Below are positions 53,960 to 63,087 of a DNA stretch of 64,000 bases, piece by piece. The position numbers were made by a program, and so were the translations under genes. The stretch spans positions 181,251 through 245,250 of the forward strand of contig VBWC01000003.1 in NCBI GenBank assembly GCA_006218035.1, given 5' to 3'. This DNA is from Gammaproteobacteria bacterium. Its GTDB lineage: Bacteria > Pseudomonadota > Gammaproteobacteria > VBWC01. The notes beneath the pieces are model-generated. The model was not told the origin of the DNA. It did not search any database and saw only the letters and a program-made list of their open reading frames with translations. Numbering within the stretch: the stretch's first letter is position 1; every line of letters starts with the position of its first letter.

Positions 53960-55062
53960 TCCGGCTGGCGGTGGAAATGTTGCAGCGCGCGCCCGGAATC
54001 GATTGCGTCCCGGGCGGCGTTGGCTGCGGCGCGCTGGTTCGAGTGGCGCCTTGCATGGACGAGGCACAGCGATGCCCCGTAAATGAGACTGTCTTTTGTC
54101 AGACCCGGTTTGCCTTCCAGAGCTTGCCTACCCTGCGTGGCCGAAAATTCCGCGACAGCAGCGAGATCGATACTGCCGGCGTCGTTAACCATCTCTTCCG
54201 GAATGGTGACCGCGCGTTGCTCCGCGAGAATATCCGCCAGTTCCGGATCGAGCGTGACTGCCTTGTCGGGGTTACTGCCAACGTAAGAATTGCCGGCGAC
54301 TGATTTATTCAGCGGCGGAATCACACCACCTTCAACGCCGCGCACCACCAGAGCGGTGGAAAAGCCGGCGTGGCGGGCCATATCGGTATAGATCGTTGCG
54401 TAGTCTTTATGGACGAAGCCGGTGACGAGATGCGTCTTGCCGCGCGCCAGCACGGGTCCGGTCATGGTCTCGAGCGTGGTGATACAGGTGCGTTTGACCA
54501 TCAGCCGCCGCAGGTCGATCAGTTGATGCAGTGCGGGACAGAACACGCTCTGATCGATATAGGACCAGCCGATCAGTGGATCGGCAAGGCGCGCCGACAC
54601 CTGGTCGGGTGACAACCCGACGTCGATTCCGGCGGCCGCCAGCACCATATGGTGTGTGATGCCGTATTTCGGCGCGACGGTCCGCAGACCGTGGGATACG
54701 GTCGGCAGGCCGCAGGCGGCGAGTACCGCCGGCAGAAACGGCGTTGCGGGCACATGGCGTACGTAGCCATTGTAAGGGTCCGCCAGGTCGACCAGCTCGT
54801 CCACTGGCGCCGCAATCGCGTGCGTGCACGATCGGATCGCCTCGAACACGCCGCGCAGTTCCGCGTCCGTTTCGCGTTTCATCCGCAGCGCAATCAGAAA
54901 GATCGCCGCCTGCACCGGCTCGGCCCGGCCGACGAGTATCGCCTGCATCGCGGCGCGGGCATCCTCGCGCGACAGGTCCTTGCTCATCGTCGGGCCGGTG
55001 GCGATTCGTTGTATGCACGACGTGAGCAGCTGATCAGCGTCGGATTGATCCGGGTGATTCAT
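53956..55062 (-). CDS. ybiB: TrpD2/YbiB-family protein (anthranilate phosphoribosyltransferase-like)
   Basis: 368 residues with the TrpD fold but not TrpD function: SREDARAAMQAILVG, LIALRMKRETDAELRG, DLADPYNGYVRHVP, LPTVSHGLRTVAPKYGITHHMVL. The GDG/GTGGD catalytic loops of true TrpD are not present. TrpD2/YbiB is known to bind nucleic acid and is linked to DNA damage in E. coli. It lies next to GDH and faces the FGGY gene across the MITE. Confidence 0.85.
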   Translation of the reverse strand: MNHPDQSDADQLLTSCIQRIATGPTMSKDLSREDARAAMQAILVGRAEPVQAAIFLIALRMKRETDAELRGVFEAIRSCTHAIAAPVDELVDLADPYNGYVRHVPATPFLPAVLAACGLPTVSHGLRTVAPKYGITHHMVLAAAGIDVGLSPDQVSARLADPLIGWSYIDQSVFCPALHQLIDLRRLMVKRTCITTLETMTGPVLARGKTHLVTGFVHKDYATIYTDMARHAGFSTALVVRGVEGGVIPPLNKSVAGNSYVGSNPDKAVTLDPELADILAEQRAVTIPEEMVNDAGSIDLAAVAEFSATQGRQALEGKPGLTKDSLIYGASLCLVHARRHSNQRAAANAARDAIDSGRALQHFHRQPD

Positions 55063-55120
55063 GGGTCGCCACGGGTAAAAGTGAACTGCGGTTGGTCAGG
55101 CAGAGCGCCTGTCGGGGCGC

Positions 55121-56545
55121 TTAATATACACCGACATCCAGATAGTTATAGGAAATCTTGCGTATCGCGATCGTGAACGCGGCAGTGCGCAGATCAATAA
55201 CCTTGTCGTTGGCGGCAAGGATTTCGCGCATCTCCTGATAGGCATTGCGCATCGTGTCATCTAGGCCGGACCTGACCAGGTCGATTTCATCGACGCCGCG
55301 GTTCAGCCAGCGCTTGGTTTCAGCCGGTATCTGCTCGCCGGTCAGCTGTTCGAGCAGGGCGGTGTATTGATTGTTGCGCACCTCGTCATGGCGGCGCTGC
55401 AGGCGCCCGAACCGGATATGGGACAGGTTACGTATCCACTCGAAATAGGAAACGATGACGCCCCCCGAGTTTACGAACACGTCCGGCAGGATCGTAATGC
55501 CGCGCTTACGCAGCATCTCGTCGGCCTCAAAGCTGACCGGTCCGTTGGCGGCTTCAACGACCATCTTTGCCCGGATCCGGTCGGCGTTAGCGTCGGTAAT
55601 CTGGTTTTCCATCGCCGCTGGAATGAGGATATCGCAGTCGAGTTCCAGGGCCCTCGTGCCGTTCGCGTCGAACCTGGTTCCAGGGAATCCTTCGATAGTC
55701 TTGTGCTCGACCATGTACCGATACACCTCTTCGACGGGGAGGCCGTTGTCGTCGATCAGCACGCCGCCGCGTTCAATGATCGCGATGACCTTGACGCGGT
55801 CTTCTTCGGACAAAAACTTTGCGGCGTGGTAGCCGACGTTGCCCAGTCCCTGAATCACGACACGTTTGCCGTCCAGCCCGCCGGACAGACCGGCGCGCTC
55901 GACGTCGTTTGTATGCCGGAAAAACTCCTGCAACGCGAACTGGACACCGCGGCCGGTGGCCTCGGTGCGTCCGCGTATGCCCCCCTGATGGACCGGTTTG
56001 CCGGTAACGCAGGCGAGGTAGTTGATATCTTCCGGGTGGAGATGCTTGTACGTATCCACCATCCAGGCCATTTCACGTTGCCCGGTTCCCATGTCCGGCG
56101 CCGGCACGTTGGTGGCTGGATTCAGGAAGCCCTTGCGCGCCAGCTCCAGCGTAAAGCGCCGCGTAATGAGCTGCATTTCATCGCGATTGTACTGGGACGG
56201 ATCGATCAGCAACGCGCCCTTGGAGCCTCCGAACGGTACGTCCACCAGCGCGCACTTGTACGTCATCAGCGCGGCGAGCGCCTCGACTTCGCTTTGGTTT
56301 ACGTGAGGGGTGTAGCGGATGCCGCCTTTGGACGGCAGGCGATGCGTGCTGTGCACCGCACGCCAACCGGTAATCACTTCGACAGTGCCGCGTATCTTGA
56401 CGGGGAATTGCACCTTCAACACGGAACCGCAGCCATGGATGGCTCTGGCCGTGCCAGGATCGAGGTCCAGCGCATCCATCGCGCGTTTGACCATCAGGTC
56501 GACACTGTGCTGGAAGGTCAGGCCGGAAGATTCGTCGCTGGTCAT
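55121..56545 (-). CDS. Glu/Leu/Phe/Val-family amino acid dehydrogenase (glutamate dehydrogenase-like)
   Basis: 474 residues from ATG 56545 (an in-frame TTG 24 bases upstream is weaker). Substrate blocks: KGGIRYTPHV, KCALVDVPFGGSKGALLIDP (catalytic Lys), NVPAPDMGTGQREMAWM. Nucleotide site: VVIQGLGNVGYHAA. It deaminates glutamate to 2-oxoglutarate with NAD(P); the GLGNVG form with acidic partner suggests NAD, but this is not certain. Behind it in the same strand is ybiB. Confidence 0.93.
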   Translation of the reverse strand: MTSDESSGLTFQHSVDLMVKRAMDALDLDPGTARAIHGCGSVLKVQFPVKIRGTVEVITGWRAVHSTHRLPSKGGIRYTPHVNQSEVEALAALMTYKCALVDVPFGGSKGALLIDPSQYNRDEMQLITRRFTLELARKGFLNPATNVPAPDMGTGQREMAWMVDTYKHLHPEDINYLACVTGKPVHQGGIRGRTEATGRGVQFALQEFFRHTNDVERAGLSGGLDGKRVVIQGLGNVGYHAAKFLSEEDRVKVIAIIERGGVLIDDNGLPVEEVYRYMVEHKTIEGFPGTRFDANGTRALELDCDILIPAAMENQITDANADRIRAKMVVEAANGPVSFEADEMLRKRGITILPDVFVNSGGVIVSYFEWIRNLSHIRFGRLQRRHDEVRNNQYTALLEQLTGEQIPAETKRWLNRGVDEIDLVRSGLDDTMRNAYQEMREILAANDKVIDLRTAAFTIAIRKISYNYLDVGVY

Positions 56546-56710
56546 ATCGGTAGTGTCCCGTTTAAGCAATGGAAAAGTATAGTGACAACATGCGGGGCTC
56601 GTAAACGTATTCTTGCGAGACGCACTGCGTCGGCAGGGTCACTCGAAGCGTACGCATGCGCGCGAGTCGTGCGAAAGCATATGAGCAATGCGCTCGTGAT
56701 CAGGGTCCAG

Positions 56711-56747
56711 GAATAAAAAAAAGGGCCTGCGCGACAAGCGCAGGCCC
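56711..56747 (-). terminator. Rho-independent terminator of the secreted two-repeat protein
   Basis: On the minus strand: GGGCCTGCGC-TTGTC-GCGCAGGCCC followed by TTTTTTTTATTC, 52 bases past the stop of the gene at 56799. Confidence 0.9.
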
Positions 56748-56798
56748 TTGCTTATGGGACGACTACGGACCCTTCGGATCCCGTCGCCGCGATTGGCG

Positions 56799-58367
56799 TT
56801 ACAGCGGGGGCAACGCGCCTCCGTTGCGGCTGGTGCCGGCGATGACGGTGAAGGCGCCGCTGACCAGTCCCGGGCCGATCGGCTGCGAGCAGCTGGTGTG
56901 GATGCTGGTGTTCTTGACACCGTTCACGTAGATCGTGATCTCCACGCCAAGCGTCCCCATCTTGTCGGCGCCCACGAAGCTGAACTGTGCGCCGGCGGCG
57001 ACGGTACCGTCGAACACGGTCAGCAGGTTCTTGCTGTCTTTCTGGACGACCTTGATGGCCGCACTCGCGAGGCCGTTGTACTTCAGCGTCAGCGCGTTCA
57101 CCTTGCCGTCACAAACGCCCGTACCCACCGGCGGCGGAGGCGGCGTCTGACCGATCGGGCATAACGCTCCACCGTTGCGGCTGCTGCCGGCGACGACCAG
57201 GAAGTCGCCGCTGACCAGGCCGGGGCCGATCGGCTGCGAGCAGCTCGTATGGATGCTGGCATTGACGACGCCGTTGACCTTGATCGTGATGTCCGTTCCC
57301 AGCGTTCCGAACTTGTCGTTACCGTTGAAGGTAAACATTTCGTTCGGCTGCACCGTGCCGGAGAATACCGGGGTCAGGCTGCGTTTCGGATACACCTGGA
57401 CCAGCGCGTTCGGCGTGGAACCGGTGTATTGCAGCGTCAGCATGCTGACCTTGCCGTTGCACGGGCCGCACTGATCCGGCGGCAGGGACAGGCCGGCGGT
57501 GATCCAGTTGAAGGACGCTACCTTCCAGTCGTCGGCCGGATCGGGGTAGAGCGACAGGTTATCAACCGACAACGCCTGCACCGTCAGCTTCGATGCGCCG
57601 GCCGGAACGTTGACCGGCAGATTCACCGTGTCCCATTCCTCGCCGCTGACACTGTCCAGCAGGTTGTTGTACACGACGGTCGGCTGGCCTTCGACGGTAA
57701 CCTCGATGGCGCTGGGCCGGAAGATACCGGCGCCGCCCGACGACGCGGTACCCGCGACGCTGCCGAAAAACATCGCCAGATTCGCCGTGCGATTGATCGT
57801 CGCAGGCACAAACGTGAACGTCTGGGGCACAGTCGTGTTATTCGGCGGCGGGTTGAGTGCGTACGCCTGATCGACGCCGTCGCGCAGCTGGATGGTGCCG
57901 CCGGAGCCGTCGTCAACGATGACCAGCACACCGGTGCCGTCATTGGTCAGGCCGAACGCCATGTTCTCGACCGTCAGCACGTTGTTGCCGTTGCTGACCA
58001 GGCCGAGGCCGGTGATATCGGCGCGAAAACCGACCACGCGGTTGACCGTGCCGATCTGTGTTCCCGTCACCGAATTGCCATTGACGATGACTTCATTGTC
58101 ACCGGTCGGTGGTATCGTGGCGTCCCGGCCGGCCCAGTAGAGTAATACCTGCTTGATCGTCGCGCCGGCGGGAACGGTCAGGTTGATGATCCCGGGCTGG
58201 TTCACCATGCCGGTGCCGGCCGCCACGATCTGCGTGCCGTTTTGAATCGCGATACCCGGCGGCCCCAGCGTTTCGGATCCATCAGCGAACGCCGGTGTTT
58301 GGGTGAGTACGAGTGACGCTCCCAGCGTCACCGCCCGTAGCACATTTCGAAACGAACGTGCAAGCAT
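56799..58367 (-). CDS. Secreted protein with two C-terminal DUF7467-like repeats
   Basis: 522 residues behind GGGAGAAGC. Signal peptide ends TPAFADG. Residues 30-300 are a beta-rich domain (VPAGATIKQVLLYWAGRD, FRADITGLGLVSNGNN, IFRPSAIEVTVEGQ) resembling exported DUF3344-type domains. Residues 310-405 and 420-522 are two copies of one unit: CxGKVxxLTLxYxG ... VFxGTV ... GTLGxxITIxVNGVxNxSIHTSCSQPIGPGLVSG ... VAGxSRNGGAL, nearly identical at the core down to DNA. The latter half matches DUF7467. Function unknown; likely surface or matrix protein. Confidence 0.85.
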   Translation of the reverse strand: MLARSFRNVLRAVTLGASLVLTQTPAFADGSETLGPPGIAIQNGTQIVAAGTGMVNQPGIINLTVPAGATIKQVLLYWAGRDATIPPTGDNEVIVNGNSVTGTQIGTVNRVVGFRADITGLGLVSNGNNVLTVENMAFGLTNDGTGVLVIVDDGSGGTIQLRDGVDQAYALNPPPNNTTVPQTFTFVPATINRTANLAMFFGSVAGTASSGGAGIFRPSAIEVTVEGQPTVVYNNLLDSVSGEEWDTVNLPVNVPAGASKLTVQALSVDNLSLYPDPADDWKVASFNWITAGLSLPPDQCGPCNGKVSMLTLQYTGSTPNALVQVYPKRSLTPVFSGTVQPNEMFTFNGNDKFGTLGTDITIKVNGVVNASIHTSCSQPIGPGLVSGDFLVVAGSSRNGGALCPIGQTPPPPPVGTGVCDGKVNALTLKYNGLASAAIKVVQKDSKNLLTVFDGTVAAGAQFSFVGADKMGTLGVEITIYVNGVKNTSIHTSCSQPIGPGLVSGAFTVIAGTSRNGGALPPL

Positions 58368-58757
58368 ATAAAGCTTCTCCCGAAAATCGGTTATTGATGG
58401 AAATGTTTTCTATAACTGGTTACCGAAGCGAGCATTATATACCGCAGAAATGCCGATATCTGTCAAAGAATTGTGACAACGGTAGTATCATCGCGGGCAT
58501 GGTTTTGAAGTCGTGGGCCCGCAAAAATTTTTGCAAATCAACTTGTTTGTTGGTCACGCGGTCCGGCAATCCGTTGCGGACGTCACGCGCGGGGATGACG
58601 GAAACTGCACCGGCGCGGCAATGGGGAGTGTAACCTGTCGCCAAATGTGTATACTTCCACGGACGGTTCTCGTCGCCTGAGCGTTTTGACAGGGTTCGGT
58701 TCCAGGACCTTCCGCTCTCGATATGTCGATAGCCATGCCAGAAAAGAGGAGATAAAA
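58368..58757. other. Divergent gap with a possible histone-gene promoter
   Basis: 390 bases. TATACT at 58650-58655 is a good -10 with weak -35; a TTGACA at 58686 has no -10 at the right distance. Otherwise no gene or known RNA was recognised. Confidence 0.3.
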
Positions 58758-58943
58758 ATGGCGGAAGAAACTCTCGTCGTAGCATCCAAGCTCAAGAAAT
58801 ACATCAAGGACAAGGCAGAAATGAATACGTCTGCCGGCGCCCTCGAAGTTCTCTCGGACCGCATCCGGGCCATGTGTGATCAGGCGATCGAAAACGCCCG
58901 GTCGGATGGCCGCAAAACGGTCAAGGACCGCGACTTCACCTAA
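58758..58943 (+). CDS. Bacterial histone-fold protein (single-fold HMf/HBb type)
   Basis: 61 residues from ATG 58758, with GAGGAG eight bases ahead. The whole protein is one histone fold: helix 1 VVASKLKKYIKDKA, loop 1 EMNTS, helix 2 ALEVLSDRIRAMCDQAIENARSDG, loop 2 RKTV, helix 3 KDRDF. The block ARSDGRKTVKDRD aligns directly with ARHAGRKTIKAED of archaeal HMfB, keeping the R-T pair and the R-D clamp. There is no tail and the third helix is short, as in bacterial HBb-type histones studied in Bdellovibrio and Leptospira. It has its own terminator, so it is a single-gene transcript. It may bind or bend DNA. Identity as histone fold is strong; DNA function is inferred. Confidence 0.85.
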   Translation: MAEETLVVASKLKKYIKDKAEMNTSAGALEVLSDRIRAMCDQAIENARSDGRKTVKDRDFT

Positions 58944-59039
58944 CGCCACAGGTTTGCGGTGAGCAAGGGGGAGTAGTATCAATCTGATCGGATTGAGTTG
59001 CTTACGAGCCTTCACGATAGACTGTGGTTCTTTTGCCGA

Positions 59040-59066
59040 GCCCGCCATTTTGGCGGGCTTTTTTTT
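59040..59066 (+). terminator. Rho-independent terminator of the histone gene
   Basis: GCCCGCCA-TTT-TGGCGGGC hairpin with eight T behind, about 97 bases after the histone stop. Confidence 0.9.
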
Positions 59067-59496
59067 GAGTGATCATTCGCCCGTTCGAGGTCGTTGCCCA
59101 CGCTTGTTCGCAGCAGGGGTTGTCGCAGTTCGGCTGACTATCCCCGTGACGCAGCATCCGGTTATTTGTCTTCCTCACCTGCGGGGGAGTCCGGACCGAG
59201 TAAAAGCCGGGGAAAACCGGGCAATGTCGGCGCCTTACGGATCGCAGCGTCTACCGAAACGCCATCTGGAAGTCAGAAAAAGCAAATACCTTGTACTTGA
59301 TTTCCACAATCGCTTCATGTAGCTATAAGCGCCGGGAAAATCTGATTTTCTTGGGTATTTTGACCTTTTGGCTGTCCGTGCATGTGGTTTTTGTGTGCTG
59401 GTATGTAGAAGTTGCTTTCTCCAATACTTCACTTGATAACCTTTCATAATCCGCATGCCTGGACGCTTCAGACATTTCGATTATGGGGGGATAGTT
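59067..59496. other. Gap before the cold-shock gene, likely long 5' leader
   Basis: 430 bases with no gene that has a ribosome site and no RNA family that I recognise. Cold-shock genes usually have leaders of 100-200 bases, so the last part here is likely transcribed and may fold as a thermosensor. TATTTTGACCT near 59358 is a possible promoter element; not a firm call. Confidence 0.35.
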
Positions 59497-59700
59497 ATGG
59501 CGAACGGTACGGTAAAATGGTTTAATGAGTCGAAGGGCTTCGGGTTTATTGCGCCGGAGGATGGATCGGAAGATGTTTTTGTCCATTACTCGTCGATAGA
59601 GGGCGCGGGTTTCAAGACGTTGACGGAAGGGCAAAGCGTTACGTTTGAAAGCCAGCGTGGTCCGAAAGGATTAACGGCAGTTAACGTCACTCCAGTATAA
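59497..59700 (+). CDS. Cold-shock-domain protein (CspA family)
   Basis: 67 residues behind GGGGGGAT. One OB fold with RNP1 KGFGFIAP and RNP2 VFVHYSSI. It binds single-stranded RNA and acts as RNA chaperone. ATG 59497 chosen; an earlier in-frame codon has no ribosome site. Own terminator downstream. Confidence 0.96.
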   Translation: MANGTVKWFNESKGFGFIAPEDGSEDVFVHYSSIEGAGFKTLTEGQSVTFESQRGPKGLTAVNVTPV

Positions 59701-59728
59701 CCCCCTGATACTTGTCATTCTCGCGACA

Positions 59729-59757
59729 GGCCCTGCCAGTCGGCGGGGCCTTTTTTT
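59729..59757 (+). terminator. Rho-independent terminator after the cold-shock gene
   Basis: GGCCCTGCC-AGTC-GGCGGGGCC with TTTTTTT, 29 bases past the stop and 12 before typA. Confidence 0.9.
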
Positions 59758-59768
59758 ATTTGGATATT

Positions 59769-61577
59769 ATGATAGACAACATTCGAAATATTGCGATTAT
59801 CGCGCATGTGGATCACGGTAAGACCACGCTTGTCGACAAACTTCTGCAACAGTCCGGTACGTTGGATGTTCGTGGTCCTGTGCTCGAGCGGGTCATGGAT
59901 AGTAACGATCTGGAAAAAGAACGTGGCATCACGATTCTAGCGAAGAACACGTCTCTGACGTGGCAGGGTTGTCATATCAATATCGTAGACACGCCCGGCC
60001 ATGCCGATTTTGGCGGCGAGGTTGAGCGCATTCTGTCTATGGTGGATTCGGTGCTGTTGCTGGTGGATGCGGTCGATGGACCGATGCCTCAAACGCGTTT
60101 CGTCACGCAGAAGGCCTTGGCGCGTGGTCTCTGCCCGATAGTTGTTATCAACAAGATCGACCGGCCCGGCGCGCGACCACATTGGGTGCTTGACCAGACC
60201 TTTGAATTGTTCGATCGGCTTGGCGCCAGTGAAAAACAACTCGATTTCCCGATCGTATATGCCTCGGCGTTGCTCGGGTACGCCTGTTTGCAGGCAGAGG
60301 ATCGTGGCACGGACATGACGCCGCTGTTCCAGACCATCGTCGATCGCGTGCCGCCGCCCGTGGTAGATCCATCCGGGCCGTTCCAGCTGCAAGTGAGCTC
60401 GCTGGCCTATGACAACTATGTGGGTGTTATAGGCATAGGCCGGATCAGCCGCGGCCAGGTCCGGACCAATACCGCGGTGACGGTGATTGATCGCGATGGC
60501 AATACCCGCCGTGGCCGCGTATTGCAGGTATTCGGGTTTCACGGGCTGAAGCGCGTCGAGATTCCGGAGGCGGGCGCCGGCGATATCATTGCGTTTACCG
60601 GTCTCGAGACACTGGATATCTCGGATACGTTATGTGATCCGCTGACGGTTGAGGCATTGCCGGCGCTATCCGTCGATGAGCCGACCGTATCGATGACTTT
60701 TCAGGTGAACAAGTCGCCGTTCGCCGGCCGCGAAGGAAAGTATCTGACCTCACGGCAGATTCGTGAGCGGTTGTGGCGGGAACTTAAACACAACGTCGCG
60801 TTGCGTGTCCAAGAGACGCCTGATCCGGACAAATTCGTAGTGTCCGGACGCGGCGAGCTTCATTTGTCTATTCTGATCGAGAACATGCGGCGTGAGGGAT
60901 ACGAGCTGGCGGTATCGCGGCCGGAGGTTATCACCAAGATCGTCGACGGGGTTGAACATGAACCGTTCGAACAGCTGACGGTGGATGTGGAAGACGTCCA
61001 TCAGGGCGCTGTGATGGAGCGCATTGGTGCGCGCGGCGGAGATCTGCAAAGCATGATGCCGGATGGCAAGGGCCGGGTTCGTCTGGATTTCATCATACCG
61101 GCGCGCGCGCTGATTGGATTTCGGACAGAATTTCTGACCGCCACGTCCGGGACGGGTCTTATGTATCACGTGTTCGAACGTTACGCGCCGGCAAAGAAAG
61201 GCGGGATCGGTCAGCGCGTCAACGGGGTGCTGATTTCCAACGGGACCGGAAAGGTCCTGGCTTTCGCGTTGTTCAATCTCCAGGAGCGCGGCCGTCTGTT
61301 CGTGGGGCCAGGTGACGAGGCATACGAAGGGATGATCGTCGGATTGCATTCTCGCGATAACGATCTCGTCGTCAATCCCTTGAAAGGGAAGCAGTTGAAT
61401 AATATTCGCGCCGCGGGTTCCGACGAAAACATCATACTCGTGCCGCCGGTGCGGCACAGCCTGGAGCAGGCGCTCGAATTCATCGATGACGATGAATTGG
61501 TCGAAGTGACGCCCAAATCCATCCGTATACGCAAGAAGAAGCTCAAAGAGCACGAGCGTAAACGCGACAGCCGTTAG
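59769..61577 (+). CDS. typA: Ribosome-associated GTPase TypA/BipA
   Basis: 602 residues from ATG 59769, where [20 protein letters not shown] is the standard start. G motifs: AHVDHGKTT (G1), RGITI (G2), [11 protein letters not shown] (G3), [10 protein letters not shown] (G4), YASALLG (G5-like). C-terminal domain with [17 protein letters not shown] is TypA specific. It helps large-subunit assembly and growth under stress or cold, fitting its place next to a cold-shock gene. Confidence 0.97.
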   Translation: MIDNIRNIAIIAHVDHGKTTLVDKLLQQSGTLDVRGPVLERVMDSNDLEKERGITILAKNTSLTWQGCHINIVDTPGHADFGGEVERILSMVDSVLLLVDAVDGPMPQTRFVTQKALARGLCPIVVINKIDRPGARPHWVLDQTFELFDRLGASEKQLDFPIVYASALLGYACLQAEDRGTDMTPLFQTIVDRVPPPVVDPSGPFQLQVSSLAYDNYVGVIGIGRISRGQVRTNTAVTVIDRDGNTRRGRVLQVFGFHGLKRVEIPEAGAGDIIAFTGLETLDISDTLCDPLTVEALPALSVDEPTVSMTFQVNKSPFAGREGKYLTSRQIRERLWRELKHNVALRVQETPDPDKFVVSGRGELHLSILIENMRREGYELAVSRPEVITKIVDGVEHEPFEQLTVDVEDVHQGAVMERIGARGGDLQSMMPDGKGRVRLDFIIPARALIGFRTEFLTATSGTGLMYHVFERYAPAKKGGIGQRVNGVLISNGTGKVLAFALFNLQERGRLFVGPGDEAYEGMIVGLHSRDNDLVVNPLKGKQLNNIRAAGSDENIILVPPVRHSLEQALEFIDDDELVEVTPKSIRIRKKKLKEHERKRDSR

Positions 61578-61797
61578 CCGAGTTCCTCCCTGCGGCAGCT
61601 CGGGCGCATCAGGCGCCCGGGCTCGTTCCTGGTTTTCGATATCGCAAGCTTGTGGACAGCCCGTTCGTCGCGGGCACGGTACCCGGATGGAGTTTCTGTT
61701 CCGCCTAGAGACGCGTTGAGGCAACACCCACACGCGATAGCGGTTGATTTTAATTTCCGTTTTTCTAAACTACTCGAAAACCTTGCGGAGCATTCCA

Positions 61798-63087
61798 GTG
61801 TTGCTGGCCAGTTCGAGTTGTGCCCCTTTGGAACCCGTGCAGTTCGGTGAACCGGAAACGCTGAGAGCGCGATACGAGGAAATCCGGCGACTGACCGAGT
61901 ATCTTTGCAAGCCGCTGGCCGTGGAGGATTATGTAATACAGGGCATGCCGGACGTCAGCCCGCCCAAATGGCATCTGGCGCACACTACGTGGTTTTTTGA
62001 AACGTTCGTGCTTGCATTAACCGCCGGTTACCGCGCGTTCGACCCGCTGTTTTCCGGTTTGTTTAATTCATATTATGAGGGGGCGGGCGCCGTTTATCCG
62101 CGTGCGCGGCGTGGCTTGCTGTCCCGACCGACGGTAGACGAGGTTTTTCACTATCGGGCCTATGTCGATCATCACGTTACCGCGCTTCTCGATAATCTGA
62201 TGGAACGGGAAAACCGCGATAGCATCGCGCTTCTTCTTGTGCTTGGACTCAATCACGAACAGCAGCATCAGGAACTGTTGCTGACGGATATCAAGTACAA
62301 CTTCTCGATTAATCCGCTGGCTCCGGCGTATCGGGATCTTGTGGCAACCGATGGATCATTTTCCCCGCCGCTGGAGTTTATCGAGTACGGTGGCGGTCTT
62401 CACCAGATCGGGCATGCTGGCGACGGCTTCGCCTATGATAATGAAGGTCCTCGGCATCGGATTTGTGTCGAGCCCTATCGTCTCGCAAATCGACCGGTGA
62501 CAAATGCCGAGTTCGTCCGGTTTATCGAGTCCGGTGGCTATCACGAATCGAGGCACTGGCTGTCGGACGGCTGGCAACTGGTGAAGGAGTTGGGCTGGGA
62601 GCATCCCCTCTATTGGCGCCGCATCGATACCGGATGGGAAGTCTCGACGTTGGGCGGGGTGCGTCCGTTGGATCTTCACGAGCCCGTTTGCCATGTCAGT
62701 TTTTTTGAGGCTGACGCCTTTGCCCGCTGGGCCGAAAAGCGTCTGCCTACCGAGGCCGAGTGGGAACTGGCGGCTTGCTGCGAGTCGAAAGGCGGAAATT
62801 TTCTTGGTTCCGGACATTTTCATCCGGTTGGCGGCGAACTGTCGGCGATGTTTTTCGGTAATATCTGGCAATGGACGCAAAGCCCGTATACCGCTTATCC
62901 GGGTTTTCGCGCACTAAACGGTACGCTGGGCGAATATAACGGAAAATTCATGAGCAACCAGATGGTGCTGCGGGGCGGGTCGTGCGTCACACCGGCGGAT
63001 CACATCCGGGCAAGTTATCGTAACTTCTTTTATCCCGGTCAACGCTGGCAGTTCAGCGGTTTCCGCCTGGCAGAAGCCGTCATATGA
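61798..63087 (+). CDS. egtB: Ergothioneine biosynthesis sulfoxide synthase EgtB
   Basis: 429 residues from the GTG at 61798 behind GGAG at eight bases; a longer frame from 61744 lacks a site. DinB-like N-terminal part has WHLAHTTWFFE and HEQQHQELLLTD (HxxxHxE iron site). FGE-sulfatase C-terminal part has NRPVTNAEFVRF, LPTEAEWELA, GNIWQWTQSPY and LRGGSCVTP. It joins cysteine or gamma-Glu-Cys to trimethylhistidine with O2. The stop overlaps egtD as ATGA. Confidence 0.95.
   Translation: MLLASSSCAPLEPVQFGEPETLRARYEEIRRLTEYLCKPLAVEDYVIQGMPDVSPPKWHLAHTTWFFETFVLALTAGYRAFDPLFSGLFNSYYEGAGAVYPRARRGLLSRPTVDEVFHYRAYVDHHVTALLDNLMERENRDSIALLLVLGLNHEQQHQELLLTDIKYNFSINPLAPAYRDLVATDGSFSPPLEFIEYGGGLHQIGHAGDGFAYDNEGPRHRICVEPYRLANRPVTNAEFVRFIESGGYHESRHWLSDGWQLVKELGWEHPLYWRRIDTGWEVSTLGGVRPLDLHEPVCHVSFFEADAFARWAEKRLPTEAEWELAACCESKGGNFLGSGHFHPVGGELSAMFFGNIWQWTQSPYTAYPGFRALNGTLGEYNGKFMSNQMVLRGGSCVTPADHIRASYRNFFYPGQRWQFSGFRLAEAVI

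Noticed and set aside
55367-56716. 449-codon plus-strand frame
   Set aside because: Complementary to the glutamate dehydrogenase gene, which has full catalytic motifs.
59160-59280. Riboswitch or structured RNA before the cold-shock gene
   Set aside because: Several GC-rich stems can be drawn but no consensus of a known riboswitch (c-di-GMP, glycine, others) was matched.
61600-61625. Hairpin after typA as terminator
   Set aside because: CGGGCGC..GCGCCCG stem lacks a T-run; not called.
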